Source: Phoenix dactylifera (Eukaryota > Streptophyta > Magnoliopsida > Arecales > Arecaceae). From it: a stretch of DNA of 64,000 bases. Shown in pieces: positions 11,285-37,900 of this stretch; positions within the stretch are counted from its first letter, which is position 1; each line of letters begins with the position of its first letter. The stretch covers positions 15,131,646 through 15,195,645 of the forward strand of contig NC_052399.1 of NCBI RefSeq assembly GCF_009389715.1. The letters run 5' to 3'. The notes under the pieces were generated by a model, which had not been told where the DNA came from, searched no databases, and saw nothing but the letters and a program-made list of their open reading frames with translations. Both the position numbers and the translations under genes were made by a program.

Positions 11285-11480
11285 TAGTAGTCCACAAGGT
11301 AGTCTCCATATGATTAGTCACATATATTGCCATCCATTCTGCGGCATTATTAGCTTCTTTATAGACATGTATTATCTTATAAGCCAGTAAATTAGCCTCT
11401 ATTCAATAACAATCCTATCTTAAAGGGTGAAAACTAATCTCCGATGATGAGCTGCCTATATTCTTTCATATGCGAATTTG
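11285..11480 (-). pseudogene. Second LINE RNase H-like remnant
   Basis: On the minus strand, IIHVYKEANNAAEW then MAIYVTNHMETTLW (about 11290-11380) matches the end of the same LINE RNase H domain seen at 10.4 kb. Upstream on that strand the similarity becomes weak and broken by stops. It lies about 160 bp from the hAT element; whether that element split it cannot be decided by eye. Confidence 0.65.
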
Positions 11481-11816
11481 CTGTAGCTCTCCTCCTTTGT
11501 TGTAGCATGAACCATCTCGAAAACGGTTTGCACACTGCAGTCCAACCCAACATTTGTATGGATCAAACTAATCACTCTTGTAATTGGAGTTCCCTCTAGT
11601 GGGCTATAAAAGCAATGCAATGGCCTCGACCTCCTTGCAGGGGCGGCCCAATGCATTTGGAGGCCTAAGGCGAATTCACTAAATGAGGCCTTTTTAAAAA
11701 AATAATAATAAAGTTTTTTAATAAATATAAAATACTTTAAAAATTTATTTAGAAATAATTCGTCTAGCAATCTCCACTATTAATTCGTCTAGCAATCTCC
11801 ACTAAACATGCATTGT

Positions 11817-12112
11817 CTGGTACAGAAGTAACAGAACAAAGATATAGACAAGCAATCTCCACCATTAAAGAAAAGGAATACTTGATATCTGCTCTCCTAA
11901 AATCAGATGAGCAAAGGACTACCATATTCTCATCAAGACTCAAGAGCCTGTCACTTGACCAAAGGCAGAGTCAAATGATGCTGCAAAGATTTCTCTTAGC
12001 ACATATCAGGCCAAGATTGAGGAGCTGGAGCTTCAGATTCAGAAGTTTATTGCTAAAAGAATTGATCTTGAAATTAAATTGGAAGAAGCTGTGCAGGATT
12101 CAGGTGATAAAT
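11817..12112 (+). pseudogene. Kinesin-5-like coiled-coil gene fragment inside the hAT element
   Basis: Plus-strand translation gives YRQAISTIKEKEYLISALLK, which strongly recalls the plant kinesin-5 stalk motif RQANxTIKEKEYLIxNLLKSE. After a frameshift, a second coiled-coil-like stretch AKIEELELQIQKFIAKRIDL ends at a TGA (12110-12112). The second part does not match my memory of kinesin-5 as well, so the exact source is uncertain. The host gene would encode a mitotic microtubule motor. This piece has no motor domain and no clear start, so it is a captured fragment. Confidence 0.55.
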
Positions 12113-12208
12113 GACCCCCATATTTTTCAGACTAGCTTTGGCATTTCTTCAAACAGATTCTGAATCTGTTCCAGGGAGGAAAGATATCAAGGATGAGCAT
12201 TAAATTTG

Positions 12209-12480
12209 TTATCGAGCTGGGCCCTGTGCCTGAGCATTAAATTTGTTACACAAGTCATGCTTGGGTTCTTTCTCATACCTCCTCTGTAGTCTGTTCCCAT
12301 TACCCAAGTATCCCAACAAAGAGAACACCCTAGAGGGCCTAAAGCCGTTCTCGGAAGGCAGAAACTCACCTCCGGGCTCCGGCGAGTAGGCGACGGTGGC
12401 GAGGATGGAAGGCTGGGTCGAGAAGGACTGAAGGAGAAGAGACACCGTCACGCCGGCGATGCCGCCTCCCTTATTCCCTC
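12209..12480 (-). other. Possible captured exon of unknown gene in the hAT element
   Basis: On the minus strand, IAGVTVSLLLQSFSTQPS then ILATVAYSPEPG is followed directly by GTGAGTTTC, which looks like a splice donor. The GC content is much higher than in neighbouring DNA. The protein is not recognised. Confidence 0.3.
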
Positions 12481-13130
12481 GTCACTCTCTTCGGCCGAGT
12501 GCCGACGGGGAGGACCGACGACGGCGAGAGCGACTGAGCGAGTGGCGAACGGCCGGAAATGGGCGAAGGACAGAACTCGGAAGTCGGAACTCGGAAGAAC
12601 CGAAGATTGAAGAACTAAGGAGTAAGGACTCAGGAGGAAGTGAGGAACTAGGGAAGAAGGAAGAACCAAAGAAAAGTTTAGAAGGAGGACTCTCTCTGGT
12701 TTACTGGTTTTCTCTTATCTGGGATGGCTGGATGGGATTCTGCCATTTTGGACTGGTGAGTGGTGACTACGGCCGGCGGATGGAGAAGACGGGCTATGGA
12801 GGATCGTAGGGGCATAGGGCCCTCCATAGCCCCGTTGTCTGTTGCTTGTTGGCCATGCCTGGAGGCTGGAGGCTGGATCGTTCGTACTTCATAGGCAGCT
12901 AAGGCAGGGCAGCAGCCAGGTAGCCAGCTATGATTCCTAATATCCCATCATGGGCACTGGCCACTGGGTAGCTGGAGCTGATAGCCAAATTCATGGCGAT
13001 CCCAGGATGGCGATGAGGGGCGATAAGGCTATCCCAGGCTAGAGAGTGGAGGGCCGGAGGCCTTCCTTTAGGCCGAGGCCTTAGGCGGCCGCCTCGGTCG
13101 CCTAAGGCTTGGGCCGCCCCTGCCTCCTTG

Positions 13131-13538
13131 ATTTACCGGTCTCTAGTCCATGGCCTACGTTACATTCTGCCTGATTTCGTCTTGCCGATGTTTAGGCCCA
13201 GAGCACATAATCACAGCCTGATGAGACGGTATTAGTGCTGGCATTTTGCCCAAGATTGAAGGTCCAAAGTATCCACCTTGATTTGCATCAATTGAACCCT
13301 CACGCCACCAGGATTCAATGATGACGTACGTAAGGTTTGGACCCTGCCAAGCCTGTTTGTGAAGGCTCGTATCCAATTTGCCTTTCGCCTCCGATCGAGT
13401 CGTAGATCTGACCTAAAGCTCGTTGATCAGCAACGTTGATACGAACTAGTCAGAGCCCAAAGCATCCTAGCTAAAATAAGTTCCCCCAGGTTAGGCATGT
13501 CCTTGACTTTGAAAGGCCGAGACGCAAGATATTATTTC
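13131..13538. other. Intergenic DNA, no gene seen
   Basis: Ordinary spacer between the hAT TSD and the next MITE. No domain is recognised in its short ORFs. Confidence 0.45.
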
Positions 13539-13541
13539 TAA

Positions 13542-13992
13542 GGACTTGTTCGGTTCACAAGAAAACAAGAAGAGAAAGTGTTGTTAGTGGAAAGACAAAT
13601 AAATGGATTTTGTTTGGTGAAAATTTTCAAAGAAGAGAGATGGAAAAGTAACATCCTTATAGAAATAAAATTTCCATATTTCATAAAAAAAAAAAATCCA
13701 TAAAGGATATGCAAAAACTACATTCCAGCAAGTTGGTAATTGGGCCTCTCTCAAGTCATCAAAATTCATGGATAAGATTTTTTTTCTTTTATTAAGGATA
13801 TAATATATATTTCATATAATTTTTTTAGAAAATTAATATTCAACCCAATATAAATTTTTTTAGGATGTGCCATTTATCTATAATTAACTAAACATGCTAA
13901 AATTATTTTTTCAGACATTATATTTTCAGAAATTATCTTTTCAAAAATATATTTTAGTAAAACATTTTTTTTTTAAGAAACCAAACGAGTCG
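13542..13992. mobile_element. Tourist/PIF-Harbinger-like MITE (451 bp) with TAA duplication
   Basis: Left end GGACTTGTTCGGTT (13542-13555); right end AACCAAACGAGTCG (13979-13992), which inverted reads CGACTCGTTTGGTT. The element is flanked by TAA at 13539-13541 and 13993-13995, the three-base duplication typical of PIF/Harbinger-derived MITEs. The interior is AT-rich and non-coding. Confidence 0.75.
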
Positions 13993-13995
13993 TAA

Positions 13996-15540
13996 ACCTT
14001 CAAGTTTGCGGTAGGGTGCGCCTATGGTGCATTTAGATCCATTGATTGATAATGCAGTGGAAAGAAAAGGGTATACATTGACTTTTCTTTTTCTCAGATT
14101 AAATAAGATGTGTCGTGGAATTTAAGGTTCGCCCTTTCAATCAAGGTTCAATTTAGTTACTGAAAAAAAAGAAGAAGTCAAAGTTCACTTTATTTACACC
14201 ATGGCTTGAGTTTATTGACATGATCAGACCATATGTTGGAAAAAGACAAATTAATATAAGAGTGATGAAATAATTAAACAGGAATGAAGTCTCGGCACAA
14301 TTTCTTTAAATTATCTCTTCATTTATAAAGTTACCCTTTTTATTTTTTTTATTAATGCAGTGTATTAGAGATACGAGCATGACATGTGCATTAACAAAAT
14401 TTAGTGTTTTCTGGACTCGATTTTTTAAAAATAATCTATTTTTTGGGATCATGCTACTAGTCACAGGCTTGCATGCCTGCATGTAAAGTAGATATACCGA
14501 AGACTATGGGTTAAACAAAAAAAATATTTGGTAGACAAAACAAACCACGTCTAAGTTATTTTATAAGACGAATTTCATTGAATTAACTAGATATGTTTCT
14601 TATTCTACTAACAAAATTAACTCTCAAATCAAGATAAATCTAGAATTTGCATCCAACTTCAATTCAGTTGTTTTCTCCATCCTCCCTGTGATTCATCCAT
14701 CTATATTTTTCTCTATAAGACGATATACTATTGTTCATTTAAAAAGTGCACCTTAGTATTCATAGTTCTTCTTAATAATACCCGGAAAGAGAAAGTCGCA
14801 TTAGATAAGCTTTTGCCAAAAACAACCAATTATAAAACTTAATACGCATATCACCATAAAAAAACCCCCACTATGTCCATTTGTTTAAACTTTACAGTCC
14901 ATGCACTATATTAAAGAACTACAAGCCTCTGCAACTTTCTAATTAATCTAGTTTATAGGACCAAATTATAAGATAGTTTATGAGCATTCTAGGTCTTTTT
15001 TCTGACAGCAAGTTAGGGAACACCCATGTTTCATGCTGCCAATGAATGATTACGAAGCAACCATAGAAGTCATGCAAACTAGGTTTGAAATCAAAGCAAA
15101 ATAATGCATGCAGGCATGGCTCTCTGGTTGGTATCCATCTCATGTTTCTTTGCATTATTTCATGCAAGGACTTCTGATTCAAACGAGGAAATTTGCATGA
15201 GATTGCGTTAACGCTTTCTTTTCCGAGAAAACCAAAAGTGGATAAGTTCAGGCTGGCCACCCCAATGCGGTCAGATACTCTTCCGGTCAACGGAGATATT
15301 AAAATGCTCGAAATTCGACTATTTCATGTGCCCAGCTCGTCCAATTCCACATTTCCACTCCCACGCATACCCGCCACCACTTCCTCGCACCCGACTTTGC
15401 CCAATTTGGTAGGTCTTGATATGACCACCGAGGTGAACTGGAATTCCAATATTGCGTATCGGTTTCCTTTAAGAAAAGATCCCAATTTTGTCAAATATTA
15501 CGAAAATGCCACATCGATGGCAATACAAAGCAAGCGCCCC
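13996..15540. other. Intergenic DNA and probable MAPK promoter
   Basis: AT-rich to about 15.3 kb. It then becomes C-rich, with CCACTTCC and CCCGCC words, towards the transcribed leader of the kinase gene. I could not fix a TATA box or a transcription start. Confidence 0.4.
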
Positions 15541-17626
15541 TAGATTCATGGCACCCACCGCTCTCCAAACCGCCACAGCTGTCAAGAAAGAGTATTTTCC
15601 CAGGGGCGAAGGAAATCTTCTGGAAACCCTAGAGTGGTGATCGTGGAGAGCGTCTCTCTTCATCCTCGTATTCGAGATTTTTCTTGTTGGATCTGGATCG
15701 ATTCCTCCGAGGCGGCCTCGGGAAAGCTGGTGGTGGGTTAATTTATTTCTTCTCGGGGGGGCTTGAATTGGATGCGCCTGATGGAGAGCACAGCGGGGCG
15801 GCGATGCTGGAGCTGAACAGTAGGCGGTTCTTGGGCTCTCTATGATCGTGCTGGTGGGCGAAGGGGTGATTGTTCTTGGCTTGGTATCGAGGGCGGGGGG
15901 GGCCAGGGAGTGCATGCGGGTTCTGTTTCGTTCTCTATACGCAGTCGGGGATTCGAGAGGGACGAGGCGGGACTGTGGGCTTGTGATACGCAGCAGGGGT
16001 AGGTGGGGTAAATGTGGCTGAGGTCGCCGCGGATCTGCTACATTTTGTGCTGAATTCGCGTTTGGTTTGAGTGCAAGGGAGTCGAGTTGGCGAAAGAAGG
16101 AGAAAGAAAGGGTGAAAAAAAGGATCTTCGGACTGTTCGTTTAGAGATCTGCCAAAAAATGCAGCAAGATCAACGAAAGAAGGTTGATAGTTTCTTGTTC
16201 CTTGCTTCTACTTTTTTTTAAAATATCTTTAATTGGTTTAGAAGAATGAATTTGATTTTCTGTAGGCTAGGTATTTGTCATTAGGGGAATTTATATGTTT
16301 GAGTTGGCGCGGTGGATTTTTGGTGTTTATTATCTCCTTTCCTGCTTTGGTTCCAGATTCAGCTGAGTTTTGTGTTTTTTGTACAATCTTTTCCTCCTCC
16401 TCCTCCTCTTCTTTGTCCATTCTTTCGACTTAAATAGCTTGATGCTTGTTTTAATTAATAATAGGGCGTTGATTTGCTTCTGTAATTTCCTTTGATAACC
16501 TGTTGCATATACCTTGTGTGGATGTGAATGTAATTTTGGATTACTTTTCTTTCGTTGTTCTTTTCTATGTTTTTTAATTGGGATGGAATTCTTTGGAAGG
16601 GAAAGGAAAAGCTTGTGCTCGCAGGTTTTAATGATAGACTCAACTTTAATTACTCATCAACTTTCTGCAGAACGAGGTTCTGCTCCCTGATATTTGACAA
16701 TTTAATAGCAAGCATGTGTAAATGAAACAGTTATTTGTAGAGAGTTTCACCTTCTCTTCATATTGAAATTTGTATACCTATGGCAAACAAATCCCCTTAC
16801 ATAGGTATCTGGTTGTATTTAGATCTTTAAATTCCCGATGATTTTGCTGTCCATTTTGTGATGATAAACAAGAAAATTAGGATTGTTCTTCCACTAAAAG
16901 GTTCCTTAGTTGGCTAATAAAATACATTTGGCTGAAATTGATTTGATTGTCAAGAGTTTATGAGGTGTTGCTCTGAAAACTACATAAAAAAGAGGTCTGA
17001 TATGGTACCAAGACAAAACAGGCATTCAAACAAGCAAACCAACAAAGCTAAGGTCTTTACTCTAGTTTTACATCTGGTGTCTTTCCATCCTTGATGAAGC
17101 AGGATGTTAGGAATCCATTGAGAGGTTGTGATCTCTATATAATACAATTGTTATGACCTTGTATGTTAATGGAATCACATAGCATATACCTAATACCGTG
17201 TTATGCATTGCTACAATTTTTCTGGGATGAACGTATAGATTAACAAACTATTTCGGCATATGTATAACTATGCATACATATCATTTTTATGGATATATCT
17301 ACCTGAATATTGCCCTTGTTTTTGAAAAAATAAAGTGAGAAAGGTACACAAGTCTGCTATTGGAGTTTCTTCTCATTGCCCTCAATTTCTTTTTAAAGAC
17401 AAGTTCATGTAAATCCGGCCATATCAAATTTATAACGAAAAATAAATCCAATGCAACTGCCACTGATGGACTGGCCATTCCTGCAGCCCATGATATTTGT
17501 CTTACTTTGACTACTAATAAATTAATTGGTTTAATCTTGATTATTTATTTACTTATTTATTTTTCCACTAGGTGACTTTGCAGTCTCATATTCAGTTTTC
17601 TGTTCATTGTGCAGAGTACATTAGAG
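15541..17626 (+). promoter_or_regulatory. Probable 5' leader exon and leader intron of the MAPK gene
   Basis: A GC-rich block (about 15560-16100) with a telo-box-like AAACCCTA at 15624-15631 looks like a plant 5' UTR exon. The coding exon opens after a pyrimidine-rich acceptor TGTTCATTGTGCAG (17601-17614), 12 bases before the ATG. A leader intron of more than 1 kb is therefore likely. The donor could not be fixed among several GT sites. Confidence 0.5.
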
Positions 17627-32310
<14,684 letters not shown>

Positions 32311-33484
32311 GCACTGATTAAGGCACAGAGTAGTTAATGATGTCTTAATCCTTCAAGACATTTGATGATGGGTGTAAAGATGCTCAGACGGGAGAGGAGG
32401 CGAGAGATACATGGAAGGAGAAAACAAGTTAATAAAGGAAAAAAGGAGCATGGGTAGCATGAGTAATTTAGATCCGAGTCCATCATGTAATTGCAATTTA
32501 TGCAACTCATGACACTTGCAGCTGAAGTTGCAGGTTCTGTACTTTCAGCTTAATCTTGCAATATAATATGAGGCATGATACTCGCCTCCTTTCGTTTGCA
32601 CGTGTAATGATGGGCTTGAGAAATTGCATTTATCGAGGAAAGTTTGAATTGTGAAGTGGTGATCAACTATCAGGATTCAGAATTAATAATTATGAGTTTC
32701 AGCCATTTGTGCATCTGTATGCACGTCAATCATAAACACACTAATTAAACCTTGGTTACAGTATCTGTTGGCCCTATGAATCTTTATCAGTTCTATGTAG
32801 GGGGTTGCATGATATCAAAAGTAGATAAAGGTACAACACCTGATCATTGAGGGTTTCAGCATTTGCAGTGGAATGAAACATTTTAACCTGGGTTGATGCT
32901 GAAACATATTGGATGAATATGGCTGCAATGGTTTGACAAGCAACTACTATTTCGTATCATTAGATTCGCATATCTACAGTGTTGGACCAACCATCTTGCA
33001 GCATTCGTTCCGTCATAATACCGTGCAACAAACAAACAAACCTGAAATCATAATGATCATCATGCCATGGATGGTAATCCATTTGTGTATACGCATGATG
33101 AAATCACATTTCCGCGCTCTAGCTGCTGCATGTGTTCAGTATTTTAGCTCCGTGGAAACCATATATCCGTAGTAATTGTGTATTAGATTGACCTTCCACA
33201 ATATGTTGACAACAAAATTTCAGTTCTTGCCAATTATCTATCACGAAAATATATATTAGCACCTAATACTCAACCTCCAGCTTATTAATAAATTGATTCC
33301 AATGTCAGTTTGTATGTTACCTAGGTTTTCAATCTATAAATTTCAGGCTTAAGTGAGCTTGTAACGAGCTGATATCGAATTAATATCCTAGAACGGTACC
33401 TGTTTTAGAGCTATATCTGCTGAGATTTTGTTTTCCAAAATACTGGCCGTCTAGTAGGCTTCCCCCACATTCCATTTTGGCCAA
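32311..33484 (+). other. MAPK 3' UTR and spacer
   Basis: The 3' UTR probably covers the first few hundred bases, with AATAAA at about 32431. The rest is AT-rich with no gene seen. Confidence 0.5.
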
Positions 33485-34167
33485 GAGAAGCAGAGATGCT
33501 CATGATCGCCCCGGGCCAGACCACCATTCGCCGCACCGCCCCCGCCCGCCGAACCTTCGCCGTCGCCGTCCGCCCCTACGTCACCGCCACCGAAGCTCCC
33601 TCGACAACTCCACCGCCACCGAAGCTCCCTCGACAACTCCACCGCGGTCGGCTTCATCCGCTACTCCAAATCCATCCCGCCCGTCTCCTCCCTGCCTCTC
33701 ACCCTCCCCAGCAACCTCCCCCAGTTACGAGACACCGCCTTCGCCACGGACTTCTCCGACAAGCTCCGGAGCCTCGCCTCCGCCGAGTTCCCGTCCAAGT
33801 TACCAAAAGAAGTTGACAAGGAGGTCTTCCTGACGGCGAGCCTCAACCGCCAGGACTGCTGCGGTAACTGCACCTGCAAAGGGCCGGACTCCAAGAGGTT
33901 CGCGGCGTCGATGGACACCAGTCCTTTGTTCGGCTGCCGATCTCGATTCTCCAGTCCCACTACTCTGGGAACCGGACGCTGCTCGAGGACTTTCCAGAGA
34001 GACCGGCGAACCCGTTCGACTACACGGCGAAGACGGCGACGGGGACGAACATGAACGCCGAGCATGGGGCAAGGCTGCTGGCGGTGGCCTACGGGACCAG
34101 GATGGACGTGGCGCTGCAGGACACGAGCTTCATCAGGCACAACTTCTTCGTGGTGGGGAGATGTTGA
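33485..34167 (+). pseudogene. Laccase (multicopper oxidase) pseudogene fragment
   Basis: GC-rich block with pieces of a laccase in three successive frames. MLMIAPGQTT (33496) and RPYVTA are in the first frame. GFIRYSKSIPPVSSLPLTL then LPQLRDTAFATDFSDKLRSL follow from 33647 in a second frame. LPISILQSHYSGN, NPFDYTAKTATGTNMN, TRMDVALQDTS and HNFFVVG run from 33934 to the TGA at 34165-34167. These match the second and third cupredoxin regions of plant laccases, apoplastic enzymes that oxidise monolignols. The N-terminal domain is missing. The copper-ligand motif HPLHLHG expected just before FNFFVVG is deleted, and frameshifts are present. A 29-bp tandem duplication at 33592-33649 disrupts the frame. 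It cannot make active enzyme. Confidence 0.85.
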
Positions 34168-34900
34168 GCAATTATGATTCTGTAGTACTACCCTGCCTTG
34201 CTTCTGATTCTGAATTGAAATCGAGGTTGTCTTGATATTGATTGAGATCGGAAAATGGCATGGCCTGCTAATATAAAATTAAAGCCGACGTTTGATTTTG
34301 CCTCTCTACATGGATGTGACTACAGAATAGCATTCCCTATTCGTAAAAAAAAACGTGTTTCATAAGGTTATAAAGTTGAAGACTAATCAGTTCTTGATTG
34401 CATTTTGCTAGATAAAAGGCGATATTAAGCAAACCACAAAAATCATGTCAACTTGCACAGAAAAACCCAACCCCGCCCCCTCCCGAAACCAACCAAGTGA
34501 TCATGTAGATTACTTCATATCTGAAGCATGGTCATTGTACAGAATTTCTTTTCCTGTCAAATATGTAGAAGCACGCCAAAGAAAAATCTTTATTTCGCAG
34601 CTGTTGTATACAAGCGAGACACCTTTATGACAGTACCCAGCTGAAAAGGAATGAATAATATATATACATCACTGGAAGCTAGTTATGACAAAAGTGCAAT
34701 AAAAAAGAGGCAAGTTCACGCACATGTGCCAGCAGCCATGATACTGAAGCAAGTTATGAAAGCAGCTCGCCATTAATGTAGAAACAAAACTATGGGATTT
34801 ACAATACCAAATATGAGGCATCCCATGTATAGACTATTGCATTAAAGAAGGTGATCGGAGGTTAATAAATCATGCTATTGACTGAAGGGAACAAATAATG
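34168..34900. other. Spacer and 3' UTR of the SSP4-like gene
   Basis: The convergent space between the laccase remnant (+) and the phosphatase gene (-). A minus-strand AATAAA at 34589-34594 is a candidate poly-A signal about 310 bases past the stop codon. Confidence 0.45.
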
Positions 34901-37900
34901 TCATTCTTTATTGTCAAATCTCTCTGCAATGATAGGACGAACATCTTCTGCATCAACCAGGGTCTCGAGGAAGGGAAGTAATGAAATCAATGCATGGTCT
35001 GATGGGTCATCAAACCAACTCTTAATAGGTATTCCATTATTCACTTGCAACTGAAAAACCTGAAATCATGAAACAATAAGGAGAAATAAGATGACTGAAA
35101 TTTTAATGTTTGGAAATTTGTTGATGATACATCACTTTTCGCATCTAACATGATGCTAGTAATCAGAATGTAAAGGTGCATGCTTATGTGTGTAATACAT
35201 TATGGAGGAAGAGTTTGCTAATGACACTTTAATAAGCTTGGACATTCTCATCTAAACGATATAGAATCCAACGAAAAGTAAGGGGGTCCCTCGTCCCTTC
35301 AAGTAGCATCTTGAATTTTAAATGCAAGATCCAATAATATAAGGAGATTTTCAATTTGACAAGGTGTATCTTTTCATCCAAGAGAAATTTGACACCCTAT
35401 ATGGGCAGCTTTTGCAACATCATGCACAAAGTTCTATATGACTTTATGAAGTAACTGATCTTTAATACAATTATGACACAAGAGAGATACCTGCGGAGAG
35501 TTATCAATTATGGCAACTTTTGCAAGGTCGACACCTAGAATGGTCAGGTCTTTTGTATAGCTTCCATCAGAAAATATACATGATTCACGATAGATGCGCC
35601 TGGAGATTAGCTTCCTATCTGGATCCAGTATATTTAGTAATTGTTCAGCATAGATGCTTTGGCTGGCTGTGAAGATTACAATCTCAAACATCTGAGAAAC
35701 TTTCTCAAGGAACGTCTCAAGGTAAGGCCTCTTTCTTACATATACACTGTGCTGTTTCATGTTAAAAAAAACTGGAAAGGTAAAGTCAGCATCATCACAA
35801 TGCTCCAGGGTAGAGTGGACAAGAGTTTCTGCACGGCAAAGAGAATTGAACATCAGAAACATTTTTTTTTTTGAAGCATAAAATGCAACTGAAATTTACA
35901 GCAACTCTATGTAGTACGATAAATTGATCTTTCCAAAACTTGAAAACACAAAGTCAAGATCATCAAGGACATTAGAAGTGAAATGTTATACAGATTTGGT
36001 AAAGATTAAAGAAGATGGAAAGAATATTTCCACAAGTTGGAGAATTATAAAATCAAAGTAGAATTAGAACACACACAAACCTCATAGGGAATGCATTCAT
36101 TTCTTCTGAGAGCTCCAAAAACAAGAGATAACCAAATAAGGACACACACACACATAGAGGCATGGACACATATAGATAAATGGATGAATATATACATTTA
36201 TCTGCATGAGTGTAGACATGCATATGTATTAAATGCATTTAGTAGTTCTAACTTTTGGTATTGCCTCTTGCTAACTAATGATACAGTGATTATGATCCAC
36301 ATAAACCCAACTTTAATCATGGATGGTCCAATAGGCACCAGTCAAATATTTGGTCTGATTTATCTAATATCAAATCCAGCAGTCAAAATTCTTTGAGGCA
36401 TGGGACAATATAAGATAGATCAAATCCAGCAGTCAAAATTCTTTAAGGCATGCGACAATATAAGATAGATTCATACTGCACAAGTTCATTCTGTGGTCCC
36501 TCTCTTGTTCTCCCCACCCTCCCTCTAATTATGCATGTAAGTATGTGCATATCTATGTACAATAGGAAAGCATGTCTCCATATATGCATGTGTGCATGCA
36601 TACATGTAGTTATAGATGCACATAAATATCAGACACAGTGAGCCTGTGAACGTAAGCTAAGTGTGGTAGAGATTGATTAGATGTGGTAAAAACAGTATGC
36701 ATCTATAGGATTTCTAGGCACCTTTTCTCAGGTTTATTTTTATAAATTATGTATCAAAAATTAAAAAAGAACCTTCAGTTCAAACAAAATAGGCCCATAA
36801 CTAGTGTCTAAACAAAAATAAATAACCAATCAAGAACTTAGATGATCAGTTAAATTTCATGCATGTAACATTCTAACCAAGAAATCTAATTTCTGTACTC
36901 TGCAGATAACATTTTGCAATCAGCATGAAGGATGGCAAAAAAAGAAGAAAACAGGCACCAGAACTTCAGGGGCAGCAATGTGACCTACATGGGCTAATAA
37001 GATATGATAAATTACAAGCATAAGAGTACTCAAGAAGCCAGAAGGTCTTGGAAAATCAGAAAACTAAAGGAACATTGGGAGAGTAAAAGTTAAGATGAAA
37101 GATTTTTGAAAAATGGAAAGGGAATAACAGATGAAGTCACTAGCACGATCATGCGGTCTTCCATGTATCACATTGAACAACCTTCAGGAAAAATCAGCCA
37201 TTGGCCAACATCACCAAAGTAAGAGTGACACAAGACATCCTTTTCCGCTGCAACAACATCAACCCCAAAATTCAGTCAATTACAAAATTTTTAAAATCAG
37301 TTTTGGTTTCCGTTTGGCCCCCACCCCCCTTGGTGCACAATAAAGTTTTGGTTTCGGCAGTTTCAATAAAGTTCCAGTTCAACAGTCTCACTCGGAATTT
37401 CGGCGCTTTGGTAAAAAAATCAAAAACATCCAAAAAATTGAAGAAAAAAAAAATTGAAACAATGCGACACTGTCAAGTGCCAAGGTCAGCCTCTTGATTC
37501 CTTCCCAAGGACTTGCATATAAATATGCAACAATCGCCACATAGCTAAGTATGCACCTCTGTTGATCTGAATACAATGCGACACTGTCAAGTGCCTGCAA
37601 GCAACCCGACCTTTTCCCCAACGCTCATGCGCAGCTTCATGGCATTAGCATAGACTCCTCCCAAGAGTGCTCTACAACCAAGCACCTCTATGTCAATTCC
37701 TACCCTTCGCCCCACAAGCCAAGCACTGCTCAACTAGAAATAAGCAAAATACTTCCGTGCCACAACATATCCATGTTGCTACAATTTGCAAGCCACCGCA
37801 TTAGCCTTCGAGAATACATAAACCAAACCCACATAACATGACTATGCAAAGCCATTGGTATGCATGCGGATTATACTCAAACCATCCTTTAGTGTCGCTT

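Larger units (their letters stand above)
11638..13122. mobile_element. Non-autonomous hAT-like transposon carrying gene fragment(s) (Pack-hAT-like)
   Basis: The ends are inverted repeats: CAGGGGCGGCCCAA at 11638-11651 and TTGGGCCGCCCCTG at 13109-13122. The subterminal GGCCTAAGGCG at 11662 is mirrored by CGCCTAAGG near 13100. The flanks carry a perfect 8-bp direct repeat CCTCCTTG (11630-11637 and 13123-13130), the diagnostic hAT target-site length. The 1485-bp interior encodes no transposase. It holds a kinesin-5-like fragment (11817-12112) and a GC-rich minus-strand stretch (12209-12480) that looks like a captured first exon ending at a GTGAGT donor. The intact TSD suggests a fairly recent insertion. 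Confidence 0.85.

Noticed and set aside
15469..15915. 148-codon minus-strand ORF before the MAPK gene
   Set aside because: It lies in GC-rich leader sequence, has no domain, and is opposite the likely MAPK 5' UTR.
33661..34140. 159-codon minus-strand ORF
   Set aside because: Shadow of the GC-rich laccase pseudogene on the other strand. It has no recognisable domain.
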